Below are positions 26,344 through 34,533 of a stretch of 64,000 nt of DNA, piece by piece. The notes under the pieces are model-generated. The model did no database searches. It was given only the letters and a program-made list of their open reading frames with translations, and was not told the origin of the DNA. The position numbers were made by a program, and so were the translations under genes. The stretch covers positions 1 to 64,000 of the forward strand of contig JAPOPW010000038.1 of assembly GCA_026712715.1 (NCBI GenBank), written 5' to 3'. Within the stretch, counting starts at the first letter, position 1, and each line of letters starts with the position of its first letter. The DNA is from Immundisolibacterales bacterium. Lineage in GTDB: Bacteria; Pseudomonadota; Gammaproteobacteria; HK1.

Positions 26344-27643
26344 AGTTGCCGCGCTCGTCGAAGCGCAGCGGCTTCGCTTCGTCCAGCACCTCCAGCGACG
26401 GGTTCGCCTCGATCTCTTCGTGCAGTCCCGGCGATGCGTCGAACTCGGCGAGCAAGTTCGTGTTGCGGATGCGCACCACCCGGGCGGTGGCGGGATCTTC
26501 TTCCGCTCGCACGGTGAGGCACACCTGCATCGCCTGGAGGTCGTTCTCGGCCATGAGGGGCATCTTCGATCCGGCGAGCCGCTTTGCGGTGAACGTGTTC
26601 ATGTACGTCGAATGGAGGTCGATCTCCTCGAGCAGGCGCCGCGGCATCACGTCCGCCTGCCCGATCCCGGTCGCGTTGCCGTGCGTCTCGGCCGTGAGAG
26701 AGCGCACGTAGATCGCGCCGATGCGGGGGCGCTCGAGCCCCGGCTTGGTGCCGATGACGTTCGTGTCCATCCCCGATCCGCTGACGTTCTTCCCCATCTC
26801 CTCGACGATGAGGGTGTCCACGTCCTCGAAGGGAATGCGGGGGAGGTGTCCGTAGGCGGTCTCGAGGAGGGCGGCCTCCTCGTCGACGAGCGCGTCGTGC
26901 GAGTCCATCGACACCCCGCGCACGAGCGCCGTCTCCTTGAACGCATTGTCGACGAGCGCGATGCCGCCGAGAAACGGGGCGGGGGAGTGCGCGAGGATGA
27001 TGTCCGACGCCTCCAGGATCATTCGCCGCATCTCGACCTTGAGTCCCTGCTGGTGGATCTTCTGGGCGCCGGCCTGCTTGCCGAGGCCGATCACCATCAT
27101 CTTGCAGATCCCGCTCTCCACCTTCCCCGTGAAGCCGGTATGCGGCTTCACCCGGTTGACGACCACCACGCCGTCGGCGTCGCTCGCGTTGCGGTCGAGG
27201 TAGACCGGGAATCCGGTGGAGGTGGTGCCGACGCGGATGACTTCCATGGAGGAGCGGATGGGCGCGCGCACCGTTTCCTCGGTGATGCCGTTGTTGGCCA
27301 GCACCTCGATCTGGCCGGCCGCGGTGGCGCCGCCGTGGCTCCCCATCCCGGGCACCACGAAAGGCTCCCCGCCGGCTTCGCGGACCGCGGCGGCGACCTC
27401 GCGCACCGCCACCGCGAGGTTCGGGATGCCGCGGCTGCTGCCGGTGATCGCAATGCGCTGGCCGGGACGGACACCGGCGAGGAAGGGAGCGACTTCGCGG
27501 CGGGTGGCGGCGGCGACGTCCGACTCTCGGGGCCGGTCGAAGGTCTGGCGGACCCGCATGAGGGCCGGGATGTCGCCGGTGGAGATCCCCGACTGGTGAT
27601 CGTCCAGCCCGAACGTCTTGCGAAGCGCTACCGGGGTGCTCAA
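26336..27643 (-). CDS. LarA-like (DUF2088) protein, putative nickel-pincer isomerase family
   Basis: A 435-residue protein related to lactate racemase LarA and to DUF2088 proteins. Visible segments are PGQRIAITGSSRGIPNLAVAVREVAAAVREAGG, VVPGMGSHGGATAAGQIEVL, VVVVNRVKPHTGFTGKVESGICKMMVIGLGKQAGA and DVDTLIVEEMGKNVSGSGMDTNVIG. The His-to-Lys spacing in the HTGFTGKVESGICK stretch differs from classical LarA, so it belongs to a divergent branch whose reaction and cofactor are unproven. The TTG at 27643 has GGAG upstream and gives the right length. It overlaps the downstream MFS gene. LarB/LarC/LarE cofactor genes are not in the window. Confidence 0.75.
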   Translation of the reverse strand: MSTPVALRKTFGLDDHQSGISTGDIPALMRVRQTFDRPRESDVAAATRREVAPFLAGVRPGQRIAITGSSRGIPNLAVAVREVAAAVREAGGEPFVVPGMGSHGGATAAGQIEVLANNGITEETVRAPIRSSMEVIRVGTTSTGFPVYLDRNASDADGVVVVNRVKPHTGFTGKVESGICKMMVIGLGKQAGAQKIHQQGLKVEMRRMILEASDIILAHSPAPFLGGIALVDNAFKETALVRGVSMDSHDALVDEEAALLETAYGHLPRIPFEDVDTLIVEEMGKNVSGSGMDTNVIGTKPGLERPRIGAIYVRSLTAETHGNATGIGQADVMPRRLLEEIDLHSTYMNTFTAKRLAGSKMPLMAENDLQAMQVCLTVRAEEDPATARVVRIRNTNLLAEFDASPGLHEEIEANPSLEVLDEAKPLRFDERGNFA

Positions 27644-27888
27644 GTTCGGTCTCCGAGGAGTGCGTCTTTCGTCCAGTGTAGCGCGTACCACGGCCGAGCC
27701 GATTCGACCTGCGCGTGCCGGTGAAGGCCGCGCGCGCAAAGACTGCCCGTGCGAATCGCGGAATGCGGCGCCACGGACCGCGACCGGACCGCCGGGGATC
27801 CCTGCATCGCCCGCCGACGCCGCGCTCGAGGGCCCGCGCAGGGTCCGCCGGCGAAACGGCGCTCGAGCGTCCCGGATGCGGCCGGGGG

Positions 27889-28212
27889 TCAGTCCACCGG
27901 CTTGTCGCCGTCCAGGCCGAAGAGGGCGTCGAGCGCGGCGCGGGCCGACTGCGCTTCGGCCTCGCGGCTCCCGTCCCCGGCATCCGGCGACAGCTCGAGG
28001 TAGCCGCAGAAGTTGGCCCGTTCGCGATCGCGCACGTGTTCCGCGACCGGTTCGCGGCACCCGTGGCTCCGTCCCGGGTCGTGGAACCGGCACATGCGGC
28101 ACACGTGCAGGTCCGCTCCGCACGCCGGACAGGTCTCCGCCCGCGGAAGCGGGCGCGGCAATTCGCCAAGGGGGGCGGCGCAGCGCCAGCAGGCGAAGCC
28201 GGCCGCGCTCAT
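27889..28212 (-). CDS. Small zinc-ribbon protein coupled to the DjlA-like gene
   Basis: A 107-residue protein with CWRC at residues 8-11, CPAC at 28-31 and CRMC at 38-41, followed by further Cys and His residues (HDPGRSHGC, NFCGYLE). This pattern implies at least one structural zinc ribbon. The C-terminal third is an Ala/Glu-rich helix ending in ALDALFGLDGD. Its ATG overlaps the stop of the DjlA-like gene (ATGA), so the two are translationally coupled. No family name is recognised; a role as a substrate- or metal-binding helper of the J-protein is only a guess. Confidence 0.75.
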   Translation of the reverse strand: MSAAGFACWRCAAPLGELPRPLPRAETCPACGADLHVCRMCRFHDPGRSHGCREPVAEHVRDRERANFCGYLELSPDAGDGSREAEAQSARAALDALFGLDGDKPVD

Positions 28213-29021
28213 GCCGCGGCCCGGGGCCCGGAGGCGCTTCGCTCGGCACGCGCGGACTGAACGCGTTCCCAGGCGGCCCTGATCTGCTGCGTGCGTTCGG
28301 TGGCCGCCCGCATCATCTCCTCCGGCAATCCCTTGGACGCCAGCTTGTCGGGGTGATGCCGGCTCATGAGACGCCGGTAGGCACGCTTCACCTCTGCGTC
28401 GGATGCGTCCGGAGCCACCCCGAGGGTCGCGTACGCAGCCTCGAGGGTGGGGCCGTGCGCCTCGCGCGACCGCGCGCCCACTCCGGCGCCCACCAGGCGT
28501 TCGATCTCGAGGTAGACCGCCTCGGAAAACCCGAGGCGTTCCGCGATATGCTTCAGAAGGCGCCGTTCCTCGGGATGCACCCCGCCATCCGCCCAGGCGG
28601 CCTGGACCTGGACCTCGAGGAACATCCGAAGGACGTTCGTGGCGCGGCCGCACTCCGTCCGGAGCTGGTCGAGCACGTCGTCGAGAGGGAAGCGAGAGGA
28701 CTTGCCCTCGTTGAATATCGCCCGCGCCGCGCGTCTCTGATCCGGGTCGAGGCCGAGCTCGTCCATGAGCTGGTTCGCGAGGCGGATCTCCTCCGGGCTG
28801 ATCTTGCCGTCCGCCTTGGCGACCTGCCCCATGACCCCGAAGGTCGCCGTGAAGAAGGCGAGCTGGGCGCGCTCGCGCCCGGAGACGCTCGGGCCTCCGG
28901 CCTCGATGGACCGGACCGCCCGGCCGAACGAGCGCCCGAGGGCCGCCCCCAGCACCGCCCCGATCGGCCCTCCGACGAGAAAGCCGAACGTACCGCCGAG
29001 AAGCATCCCCCACCAGCTCAC
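28209..29021 (-). CDS. DjlA-like cochaperone (TerB-like plus C-terminal J domain)
   Basis: A 270-residue protein with a Gly-rich hydrophobic N-terminus (about 1-30) that may insert in the membrane, a TerB-like all-helical domain (about 50-165, GQVAKADGKISPEEIRLANQLM and ADGGVHPEERRLLKHIAERLGFS) and a C-terminal J domain with YRRLMSRHHPDKLASKG including the HPD motif that stimulates DnaK ATPase. This is the DjlA layout. The start is a GTG at 29021. It is followed by the zinc-ribbon gene in the same operon. Confidence 0.9.
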   Translation of the reverse strand: MSWWGMLLGGTFGFLVGGPIGAVLGAALGRSFGRAVRSIEAGGPSVSGRERAQLAFFTATFGVMGQVAKADGKISPEEIRLANQLMDELGLDPDQRRAARAIFNEGKSSRFPLDDVLDQLRTECGRATNVLRMFLEVQVQAAWADGGVHPEERRLLKHIAERLGFSEAVYLEIERLVGAGVGARSREAHGPTLEAAYATLGVAPDASDAEVKRAYRRLMSRHHPDKLASKGLPEEMMRAATERTQQIRAAWERVQSARAERSASGPRAAA

Positions 29022-29203
29022 ACGCTGTTCCTCACGAACGAAACCCAGGGAGGGAAGGGTAGATCAATTGCGGGTGCGAGCGAGATTACGGCATCGCTCC
29101 GTCGTGAATTTGCGCGTAGGCGGGGGAGGGGGGGTGGGTCGGAACGCGCTTGCGCCGGGGGCGCCGGCGCGTCCCTCATCGACGCCGGACGGAAGTTGGG
29201 GGC

Positions 29204-30247
29204 CTACTCCCGCTCCCCGGGGGCCAGGCAGTCCCGGAACGACGCCGCCATGTCCCGGAGCACCGTGAAGTAGAGGTCGGGTCCGTTCTCGACCCCGGCG
29301 CCCAGGGGATCCAGGGTGCCGGTCCGCACCGGGGTGCCCTCGACGATCGTGGCAATCAGGCGCTGGTCGAACTGCGGCTCGTCGAACACGCACGTCACGT
29401 CGAGCGCGCGGATCTTGTCGCGGAGCTCGCGGATGCGCCTCACCCCGGGCGGACGCTCCGGATTGACGACGGCCGAGCCGACCACGGTCAGTCCGAAGCG
29501 GTCCTCGAAGTACCGGTATCCGTCGTGGAACACGATGAACGGCTCGCCGCGGGCCGGAGCCACCATCGCGTCGATCGCTTCGGTCAGCTCGTCCAGCCGG
29601 TGCAGGAGCGCATGCGCGTTGTCTTCATACGTGCCGGCGTTCGCGGGGTCGGCCTCGGCAAGGGTCGCGGCGATCATCCGGGCCATGGCCCAGGCGTTGA
29701 CCGGATCGAGCCAGACGTGGAGATCGTAGGGCTCGTGCTCCATGCCTTCGTCATCGTGATCCTCGCCGTGAGCCCGGTGGTCGTCCTTTCCTTCGTCCCC
29801 GCGGCCGTGTCCGCGGTCGTCGTTATCGTCGTCGTGATGGCGGTGCGCGTCCTCCTCGAACGCTCCGCCGTCGCGAAGCGGCCGGCGGATAAGCCCCTTG
29901 GCGAGGGCGAGCTCCACCACCCGGGCCTGACCCGCGAGCACCTCGATGGATGCGGCGAGGGATGCCTCCAGGTGCTCGTCCACCAGGAACACGACCGCCG
30001 TTTCCTCCAGCACCGCCGCGTCGGACGGACGCAGGCTGAAGTCGTGGGGCGAGCTTGCACCGCGAACGATGAGGTGCGGCTCGCCCACCCCGGCCATCAC
30101 CGCGCTGACGAGCGAATGCACCGGCTTGATGGATGCGGCGACCCTCACCCCGGCGTCCGCCGACGCCGGGATCGAGACGGCGCAGGCGAATACGGCGGCG
30201 GCCAGGGCGGGCGGAGTGCGGTGCGTCACTGAAGCGCGTCCGTTCAT
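29204..30247 (-). CDS. znuA: Zinc ABC transporter substrate-binding protein, system 2
   Basis: A 347-residue paralogue of the ZnuA at 16497-17594. It has a signal peptide (about 1-31), IKPVHS, RGASSPHDFSLRPSD, a His/Asp/Glu-rich loop at residues 130-172 that is shorter than in the first copy, DLHVWLDP, and VFHDGYRYFEDRFGLTVVG. The shared RTGTLDPLG-x(5)-GPDLYF ending shows recent common origin. The ATG at 30247 is preceded by GGGAG. It is divergent from a second znuC-znuB pair across an intergenic region containing an 18-bp palindrome. Confidence 0.93.
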   Translation of the reverse strand: MNGRASVTHRTPPALAAAVFACAVSIPASADAGVRVAASIKPVHSLVSAVMAGVGEPHLIVRGASSPHDFSLRPSDAAVLEETAVVFLVDEHLEASLAASIEVLAGQARVVELALAKGLIRRPLRDGGAFEEDAHRHHDDDNDDRGHGRGDEGKDDHRAHGEDHDDEGMEHEPYDLHVWLDPVNAWAMARMIAATLAEADPANAGTYEDNAHALLHRLDELTEAIDAMVAPARGEPFIVFHDGYRYFEDRFGLTVVGSAVVNPERPPGVRRIRELRDKIRALDVTCVFDEPQFDQRLIATIVEGTPVRTGTLDPLGAGVENGPDLYFTVLRDMAASFRDCLAPGERE

Positions 30248-30297
30248 TTCCGAGACTCCCGTACGGAATTTCAGGGGGACAGCTCTCATGCAGAATT

Positions 30298-30315
30298 ACG
30301 AAATGTACACTTCGT
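30298..30315. promoter_or_regulatory. 18-bp palindrome, candidate Zur operator of zinc system 2
   Basis: The 18 bases starting ACGAA and ending TTCGT are palindromic at 16 of 18 positions around a TGTACA core. The site lies 51 nt upstream of the second znuA start and 188 nt upstream of znuC, in an AT-richer patch between these divergent genes. A GAAATGT half-site recalls Zur boxes of proteobacteria. Which regulator binds is not shown by the sequence. Confidence 0.5.
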
Positions 30316-30502
30316 GTTTTCGAAAAAGTAAGCGAACCCGACAGACGTTCGACGGGCGTTCGGGACCGGTGCGCCGTGGCTCTTCGCCTCGGTGCCGATC
30401 CGGGGAATCGAGACCCGGCGAGCGGCATCCGGTCCCTGTTCCGGTTTTCTCGGATACGATTTCCGGAACGCGCACGGCCCCATCTTGCGAGGCGCCCGGA
30501 GC

Positions 30503-31195
30503 ATGGAGAACGCGCAATCAGGAGATTCGGGTCCGCTCGTCGTCGCCCGTGACGTCGGCGTGCGCCGCGGCGAGCGCTGGATCGTCCGGCACGTCGATCT
30601 CGAGGTGCAGCGCGGGGCGCTCGTTTACCTGATCGGCGCCAATGGTGCCGGCAAGTCCACGTTCGCGAAGGCGCTCCTCGGTCTCATCGAGATCGACGAG
30701 GGCGCGGTCGAGCGCGCTCCCTTGCTGGAGATGGGCTACGTCCCGCAACGGCTCCCGGTCTCTCCAACCCTCCCATTGACCCTGCGGCGGCTCGTGACCC
30801 TCACCGGCCGCTTCGCCGAACGCGATATCGACGCGGCCCTTGCGGCCGTCGGACTGCAGCGGCTCGGAGACCCGCCGGTCACGACCCTGTCGGGCGGCGA
30901 GCTCCAGCGCCTGCTGCTCGCCCGGGCGCTCATCCACCGTCCCGGCCTGCTGGTCCTCGACGAGCCGGACCAGGGCGTCGACCTTGCCGGGGCGGAACGG
31001 TTCCACGAGCTCATCGAGGAGATCCGGCGCGATCTCGGGTGCGGGGTGCTGCTCGTCTCGCACGACCTCAAGCGTGCCATGGAAACCGGTGACGACATGG
31101 TGGTCCTCGTCCCGCATGAACACGATGCGCCGGTGGACCGGACCGCCGGGGTGGGCCCCGCCGCCCCGGGGCCGGGCGGCGGACCACGAGGCTGA
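30503..31195 (+). CDS. znuC: Zinc ABC transporter ATP-binding protein, system 2
   Basis: A 230-residue ABC ATPase. Walker A is GANGAGKS, the Q-loop region is MGYVPQRLPVSPTLPLTLRRL, the signature LSGGELQRLLLARAL, Walker B LLVLDEPDQGVD and the H-loop VSHDLK. It is clearly paralogous to the ZnuC of system 1 (matching N-terminal and Q-loop patterns), but its C-terminus is shorter and Pro/Gly-rich rather than His-rich. The ATG at 30503 is used; earlier in-frame starts would add unrelated residues. The znuB start follows 3 nt after its stop. Confidence 0.93.
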   Translation: MENAQSGDSGPLVVARDVGVRRGERWIVRHVDLEVQRGALVYLIGANGAGKSTFAKALLGLIEIDEGAVERAPLLEMGYVPQRLPVSPTLPLTLRRLVTLTGRFAERDIDAALAAVGLQRLGDPPVTTLSGGELQRLLLARALIHRPGLLVLDEPDQGVDLAGAERFHELIEEIRRDLGCGVLLVSHDLKRAMETGDDMVVLVPHEHDAPVDRTAGVGPAAPGPGGGPRG

Positions 31196-31198
31196 ACG

Positions 31199-31990
31199 AT
31201 GCTGGACGACTTCTTCACCCGCGCCCTGCTCGCCGGCATCGGCCTCGCGCTCGTCACCGGGCCCGCCGGATGTTTCGTCGTGTGGCGGCGTCTCGCCTAT
31301 TTCGGCGAGACGATCGCGCACTCCGCCTTGCTCGGGGTCGCGATCGCCATCATCTTCGAGTTCCATCTCGTCGTCGGCGTACTGGCGAGCGCCTGCGCGG
31401 TGGTCCTGCTGAGGTTCTACCTCGAGCGGCGCGACACCCTTCCCGCCGACACCGTGCTCGGCCTTCTCGCGCATGGCGGGCTCGCCGTCGGTCTCGTCGT
31501 GCTCGCCTTCTTTCCCGACATGCGGCTCAATCTGCACGGCCTGCTCTTCGGAGACATTCTCGGCGTGTCGCGCGTCGATCTCGCAATGGTCTGGGTGGGT
31601 GGCGCGGTCGCCCTGGGGGTGTTCTGCTGGCTGTGGCGCCCGCTGCTGGCCGCCACCGTCAGTGTCGACCTCGCGGCCGTGGCCGGACTTCGGCCCGAGC
31701 GCACGCGCCTTGCCTTCGGGTTTCTCGTCGCGGCGATCATCGCGGTCGCCATCAAGATTGTCGGGGTGCTGCTGATCGTCGCCCTGCTCGTGGTCCCGGC
31801 CGCGACGGTGCGGCGCTTCTCGTCGACTCCCGAGCGGATGGCGGTGGGAGCGGCCCTGGCCGGGGTTGCCGCGGTCGCCGGCGGGCTGTTCGCGTCGGCC
31901 GAGTTCGACACCCCTTCGGGCCCCTCCATCGTGGTGGCCGCCCTGGTGCTGTTCGCGGTGACCCGCTTTCGGCAACGGGGCCGGGGGTGA
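31199..31990 (+). CDS. znuB: Zinc ABC transporter permease, system 2
   Basis: A 263-residue ABC-3 family permease with about eight helices, beginning LDDFFTRALLAGIGLALVTGPAGCFVVWRRLAYFGETIAHSALLG and later KIVGVLLIVALLVVPAATVRRFSSTPERM. Near-identical landmark segments to the first ZnuB show duplication. It completes a second znuA/znuC-znuB set without its own regulator gene, so it may answer to the zur gene 13 kb away. Confidence 0.93.
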   Translation: MLDDFFTRALLAGIGLALVTGPAGCFVVWRRLAYFGETIAHSALLGVAIAIIFEFHLVVGVLASACAVVLLRFYLERRDTLPADTVLGLLAHGGLAVGLVVLAFFPDMRLNLHGLLFGDILGVSRVDLAMVWVGGAVALGVFCWLWRPLLAATVSVDLAAVAGLRPERTRLAFGFLVAAIIAVAIKIVGVLLIVALLVVPAATVRRFSSTPERMAVGAALAGVAAVAGGLFASAEFDTPSGPSIVVAALVLFAVTRFRQRGRG

Positions 31991-32175
31991 AGGGAGGGGT
32001 CGTGTCGCTCGCGTGGTTCAACGCAGGGTCCGCGTCGCGGTCTGCGGCCGGGGAAGGCGGACCCCCGGCCACCGGGGACACGGGGCTTGCCGGCGGATGG
32101 TTTCCGCATCGACCGGGTCCCCGATCGACGTGCGACTCCCGGCGACCGGACGGGCTCCGCGACGGAGGGTCGACG

Positions 32176-33288
32176 GTGACCGGCGCACCAACCACCAGGG
32201 GCGAAGGCCCGTTCTCGTGCGCGCCGGCGTTCATCGGCGGAGCCGGCCTGCTCGCGAGCCTCCCGGCGGCGGCCCACGAGGCGTCGCAGACGCCGCTCGT
32301 CACACCACCGGAGGGCGGCGGGCTCCTCGGGCTCACCCGGCTGGTGCTCGACATCCAGCGGCGCGCGAACGCGGAGGTCGCGACCCACATGAGCGCGATC
32401 GAGCGGGGGGACGATCTCGGCGCGTTCCTGCTCGGTCTCGCGATCGCGTTCGCGTACGGGGTCGTGCACGCGTTCGGGCCGGGTCACGGGAAGTTCGTGA
32501 TCGTCTCGTACTTCCTCGGCCGGGAGGTGCGGGTTGTCCGCGGCGTCGCGATGGCCGCCCAGATCGCGGTCGTCCACGTCATTGCCGCCGTCCTCGTGGT
32601 GTGGCTCGCGGACACGGTCCTGCGGACCGGATTCGGCATCGGGCTCGCCGAGGTGCCGGGGGTCCGGGCGGCGAGCTTCCTCATCATCGTCGGCATCGGC
32701 GTGTACATGCTGTTCCGGGCGGTCCGGACGTCGCGAAGCGCCGACCACGAGGCGACGGCCGGCCACGGGCACGGTCATGCGCACGGGCACGGGCACGGGC
32801 ACGGGCACGGTCATGGCCAGGACGATGGCCACGGTCACGGTCATGGCGAAGGACTTGGTCATCCCCACGCCCACGCCCACGATCACGTCCACGACCACGG
32901 CCATTCCCACGCCTTCGGGCACGCTCATTCCCATGGCCAACGCCACCACCACGGGGGCCGGGTGGAAGGCGGCTTCCTCGCCCTCGCCGCCGGCATGGTT
33001 CCCTGCCCGGGGGCGGTTCTCATCATGCTCTACGCGGTGGCCAACGACATGATCGTCCCCGGCTTCCTGCTCGTCGCGGCGATGTCGCTCGGGATCGGGC
33101 TCAGCATCTGCGCGCTCGGGGTCGGGGCGATACTCGCGCGCCGGACCGCGATGCGAGTGTTGGAGCGCTCCGGCGGCAGCAGGGGCGTTAACGCGCTGCG
33201 CAATACCCTGAATTACGCGGGAGCGACCTTCGTGACCCTGATCGGGCTCGTCTCGTTCGTCGCGTTTCTGGACGTTCCACTCGGCTGA
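32176..33288 (+). CDS. NicO/RcnA-type metal exporter with histidine-rich loop
   Basis: A 370-residue membrane transporter of the NicO family (nickel/cobalt or other divalent metal efflux or transport). An N-terminal hydrophobic or signal segment (AGLLASLPAAAHEA) is followed by helices with AFAYGVVHAFGPGHGKFVIVSYFLG, the family signature. A loop of about 70 residues is dominated by His-Gly repeats, then comes FLALAAGMVPCPGAVLIMLYAV. GTG at 32176 with GGAGGG at 6 nt is the best start, although another GTG at 32002 also has a purine-rich site. It lies 185 nt after znuB on the same strand, so it may share the zinc operon, pairing an importer with an efflux-type protein. Metal specificity is not determined. 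Confidence 0.85.
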   Translation: MTGAPTTRGEGPFSCAPAFIGGAGLLASLPAAAHEASQTPLVTPPEGGGLLGLTRLVLDIQRRANAEVATHMSAIERGDDLGAFLLGLAIAFAYGVVHAFGPGHGKFVIVSYFLGREVRVVRGVAMAAQIAVVHVIAAVLVVWLADTVLRTGFGIGLAEVPGVRAASFLIIVGIGVYMLFRAVRTSRSADHEATAGHGHGHAHGHGHGHGHGHGQDDGHGHGHGEGLGHPHAHAHDHVHDHGHSHAFGHAHSHGQRHHHGGRVEGGFLALAAGMVPCPGAVLIMLYAVANDMIVPGFLLVAAMSLGIGLSICALGVGAILARRTAMRVLERSGGSRGVNALRNTLNYAGATFVTLIGLVSFVAFLDVPLG

Positions 33289-33357
33289 CACGGCCTCCGG
33301 CCGAACGTGGCCGCCTCGGCGCGACGACGACGCTCCGGCGTGCCGAGTGTGCGGGAG

Positions 33358-34332
33358 TCACTCCTCGCCGAGCCCCGGGCGCAGCTGCGCCACCGTGTCG
33401 AGAAGGGCGTGATGGTCCCCTACGAGACGGAGCACGATGTGGCCCGCGCCCGCTTCCGCATAGCTCTCGATCCAGTCCCGCGCCGCGCTCGCCGAGCCCG
33501 CCAGGCAAGCCTGTCGCCGGCGGAGCATGGTCGCCGGCGCGCCGTAGTACCGCTCGAGGTACGCATCGATCCTCGCGTTCCCGGCCGCCTCGTCGTCGTC
33601 GATCGCGAGGGTGAGGTAGACCGCGCCGGTGACGTCGTCCGGATCGCGGCCGGCCGCGGCCGCGACGGCGCGCACTTCCCGCCACTGCTCGCCCCAGGTT
33701 GCGGCATCGGGTCCGGTCGGAAACCAGCCGTCGAAATGCCGTCCGGCGCGCTGAAGGGCGGCGCCCGCGGAGCCGCCCCCCCAGATGGGAGGGCCGCCGG
33801 GACGGTGGGGGGTGGGCCCGAGGCTTCCCTGCTTCACGCGCCAGCGCCCGTCCCAGTCCACGGGCTCTCCGGACCACAGGGCGCGGCACAGGCGCAGCCC
33901 CTCGAGCATGCGCGCCCCGCGCTTCTCGAAGGGCACGCCCGCCGCCTCGAACTCGTCCCGAACGCTCGGGACGTCCGTGGCGACACCAACGCCGAGGATC
34001 AGCCGCCCTTCCGACATCCGGTCGAGGGTGGCCGCCTGGTGGGCGAGGAGCACGGGGTTGCGCAGCGCCGGCAACAGCACCGCAGTGCCGAGGCGGACGC
34101 GCCGGGTGCGGGCCGCGACCCCGGCGAGCAAGGTGAGCGGCTCGTGCCGTGGCCGGGCGAGGAGGCTGTCCCCGACCCACACCGAGTCGTATCCGAGCGT
34201 CTCGGCCCGTTCCGCGAGCGCGAGGAGCCCTGCCGTTTCCGGCACGCCGGCCATCACCCGTTCCCGGGTCGGCAGAAGGTAGCCGATGCGCAGACGGGAC
34301 GATTTCCTGCCGTTCAATGGGCTGTTCTCCAT
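33358..34332 (-). CDS. Luciferase-like (LLM) flavin-dependent oxidoreductase
   Basis: A 324-residue TIM-barrel enzyme of the LLM class, possibly F420-dependent. It has IGYLLPTRERVMAG, DSVWVGDSLLARPRHEPLTLLAGVAARTRRVRLGTAVLLPALRNPVLLAHQAATLDRMSEGRLILGVG, PIWGGGSAGAALQRAGRHFDGWFP and an R/K-rich helix. The ATG at 34332 is used. It is convergent with the NicO exporter and divergent from the indolepyruvate oxidoreductase gene. It is distinct from the LLM protein at 9767-10750. Substrate unknown. Confidence 0.85.
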   Translation of the reverse strand: MENSPLNGRKSSRLRIGYLLPTRERVMAGVPETAGLLALAERAETLGYDSVWVGDSLLARPRHEPLTLLAGVAARTRRVRLGTAVLLPALRNPVLLAHQAATLDRMSEGRLILGVGVATDVPSVRDEFEAAGVPFEKRGARMLEGLRLCRALWSGEPVDWDGRWRVKQGSLGPTPHRPGGPPIWGGGSAGAALQRAGRHFDGWFPTGPDAATWGEQWREVRAVAAAAGRDPDDVTGAVYLTLAIDDDEAAGNARIDAYLERYYGAPATMLRRRQACLAGSASAARDWIESYAEAGAGHIVLRLVGDHHALLDTVAQLRPGLGEE

Positions 34333-34533
34333 CCGATCGCGGAATTGCGACGCTCCGGCGAGGGTACATCACGCATGCGGGCCGGCGGGCGCGTCGCGCG
34401 GCCGCAGGTGCCGGCGCCGGATGCGAGCTAAACTTGGCCGTGCGGGAGTAAGCGCGAGTCGGGCGTGACCCGGCGGCCGCGGCGACGAGCACCGCGCGCT
34501 TCCCTTGCCCCCTGCCGCAACCGGAGAGTGACC

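Noticed and set aside
32002-32175. Upstream GTG start for the NicO exporter
   Set aside because: Would add 58 low-complexity residues before the hydrophobic N-terminal segment; the GTG at 32176 has better SD spacing and places the signal-like helix near the start.
32760-32950. Repetitive cacggg-type stretch as a microsatellite
   Set aside because: It encodes the His-Gly loop of the NicO-type exporter in frame; variation in length is possible but it is coding.
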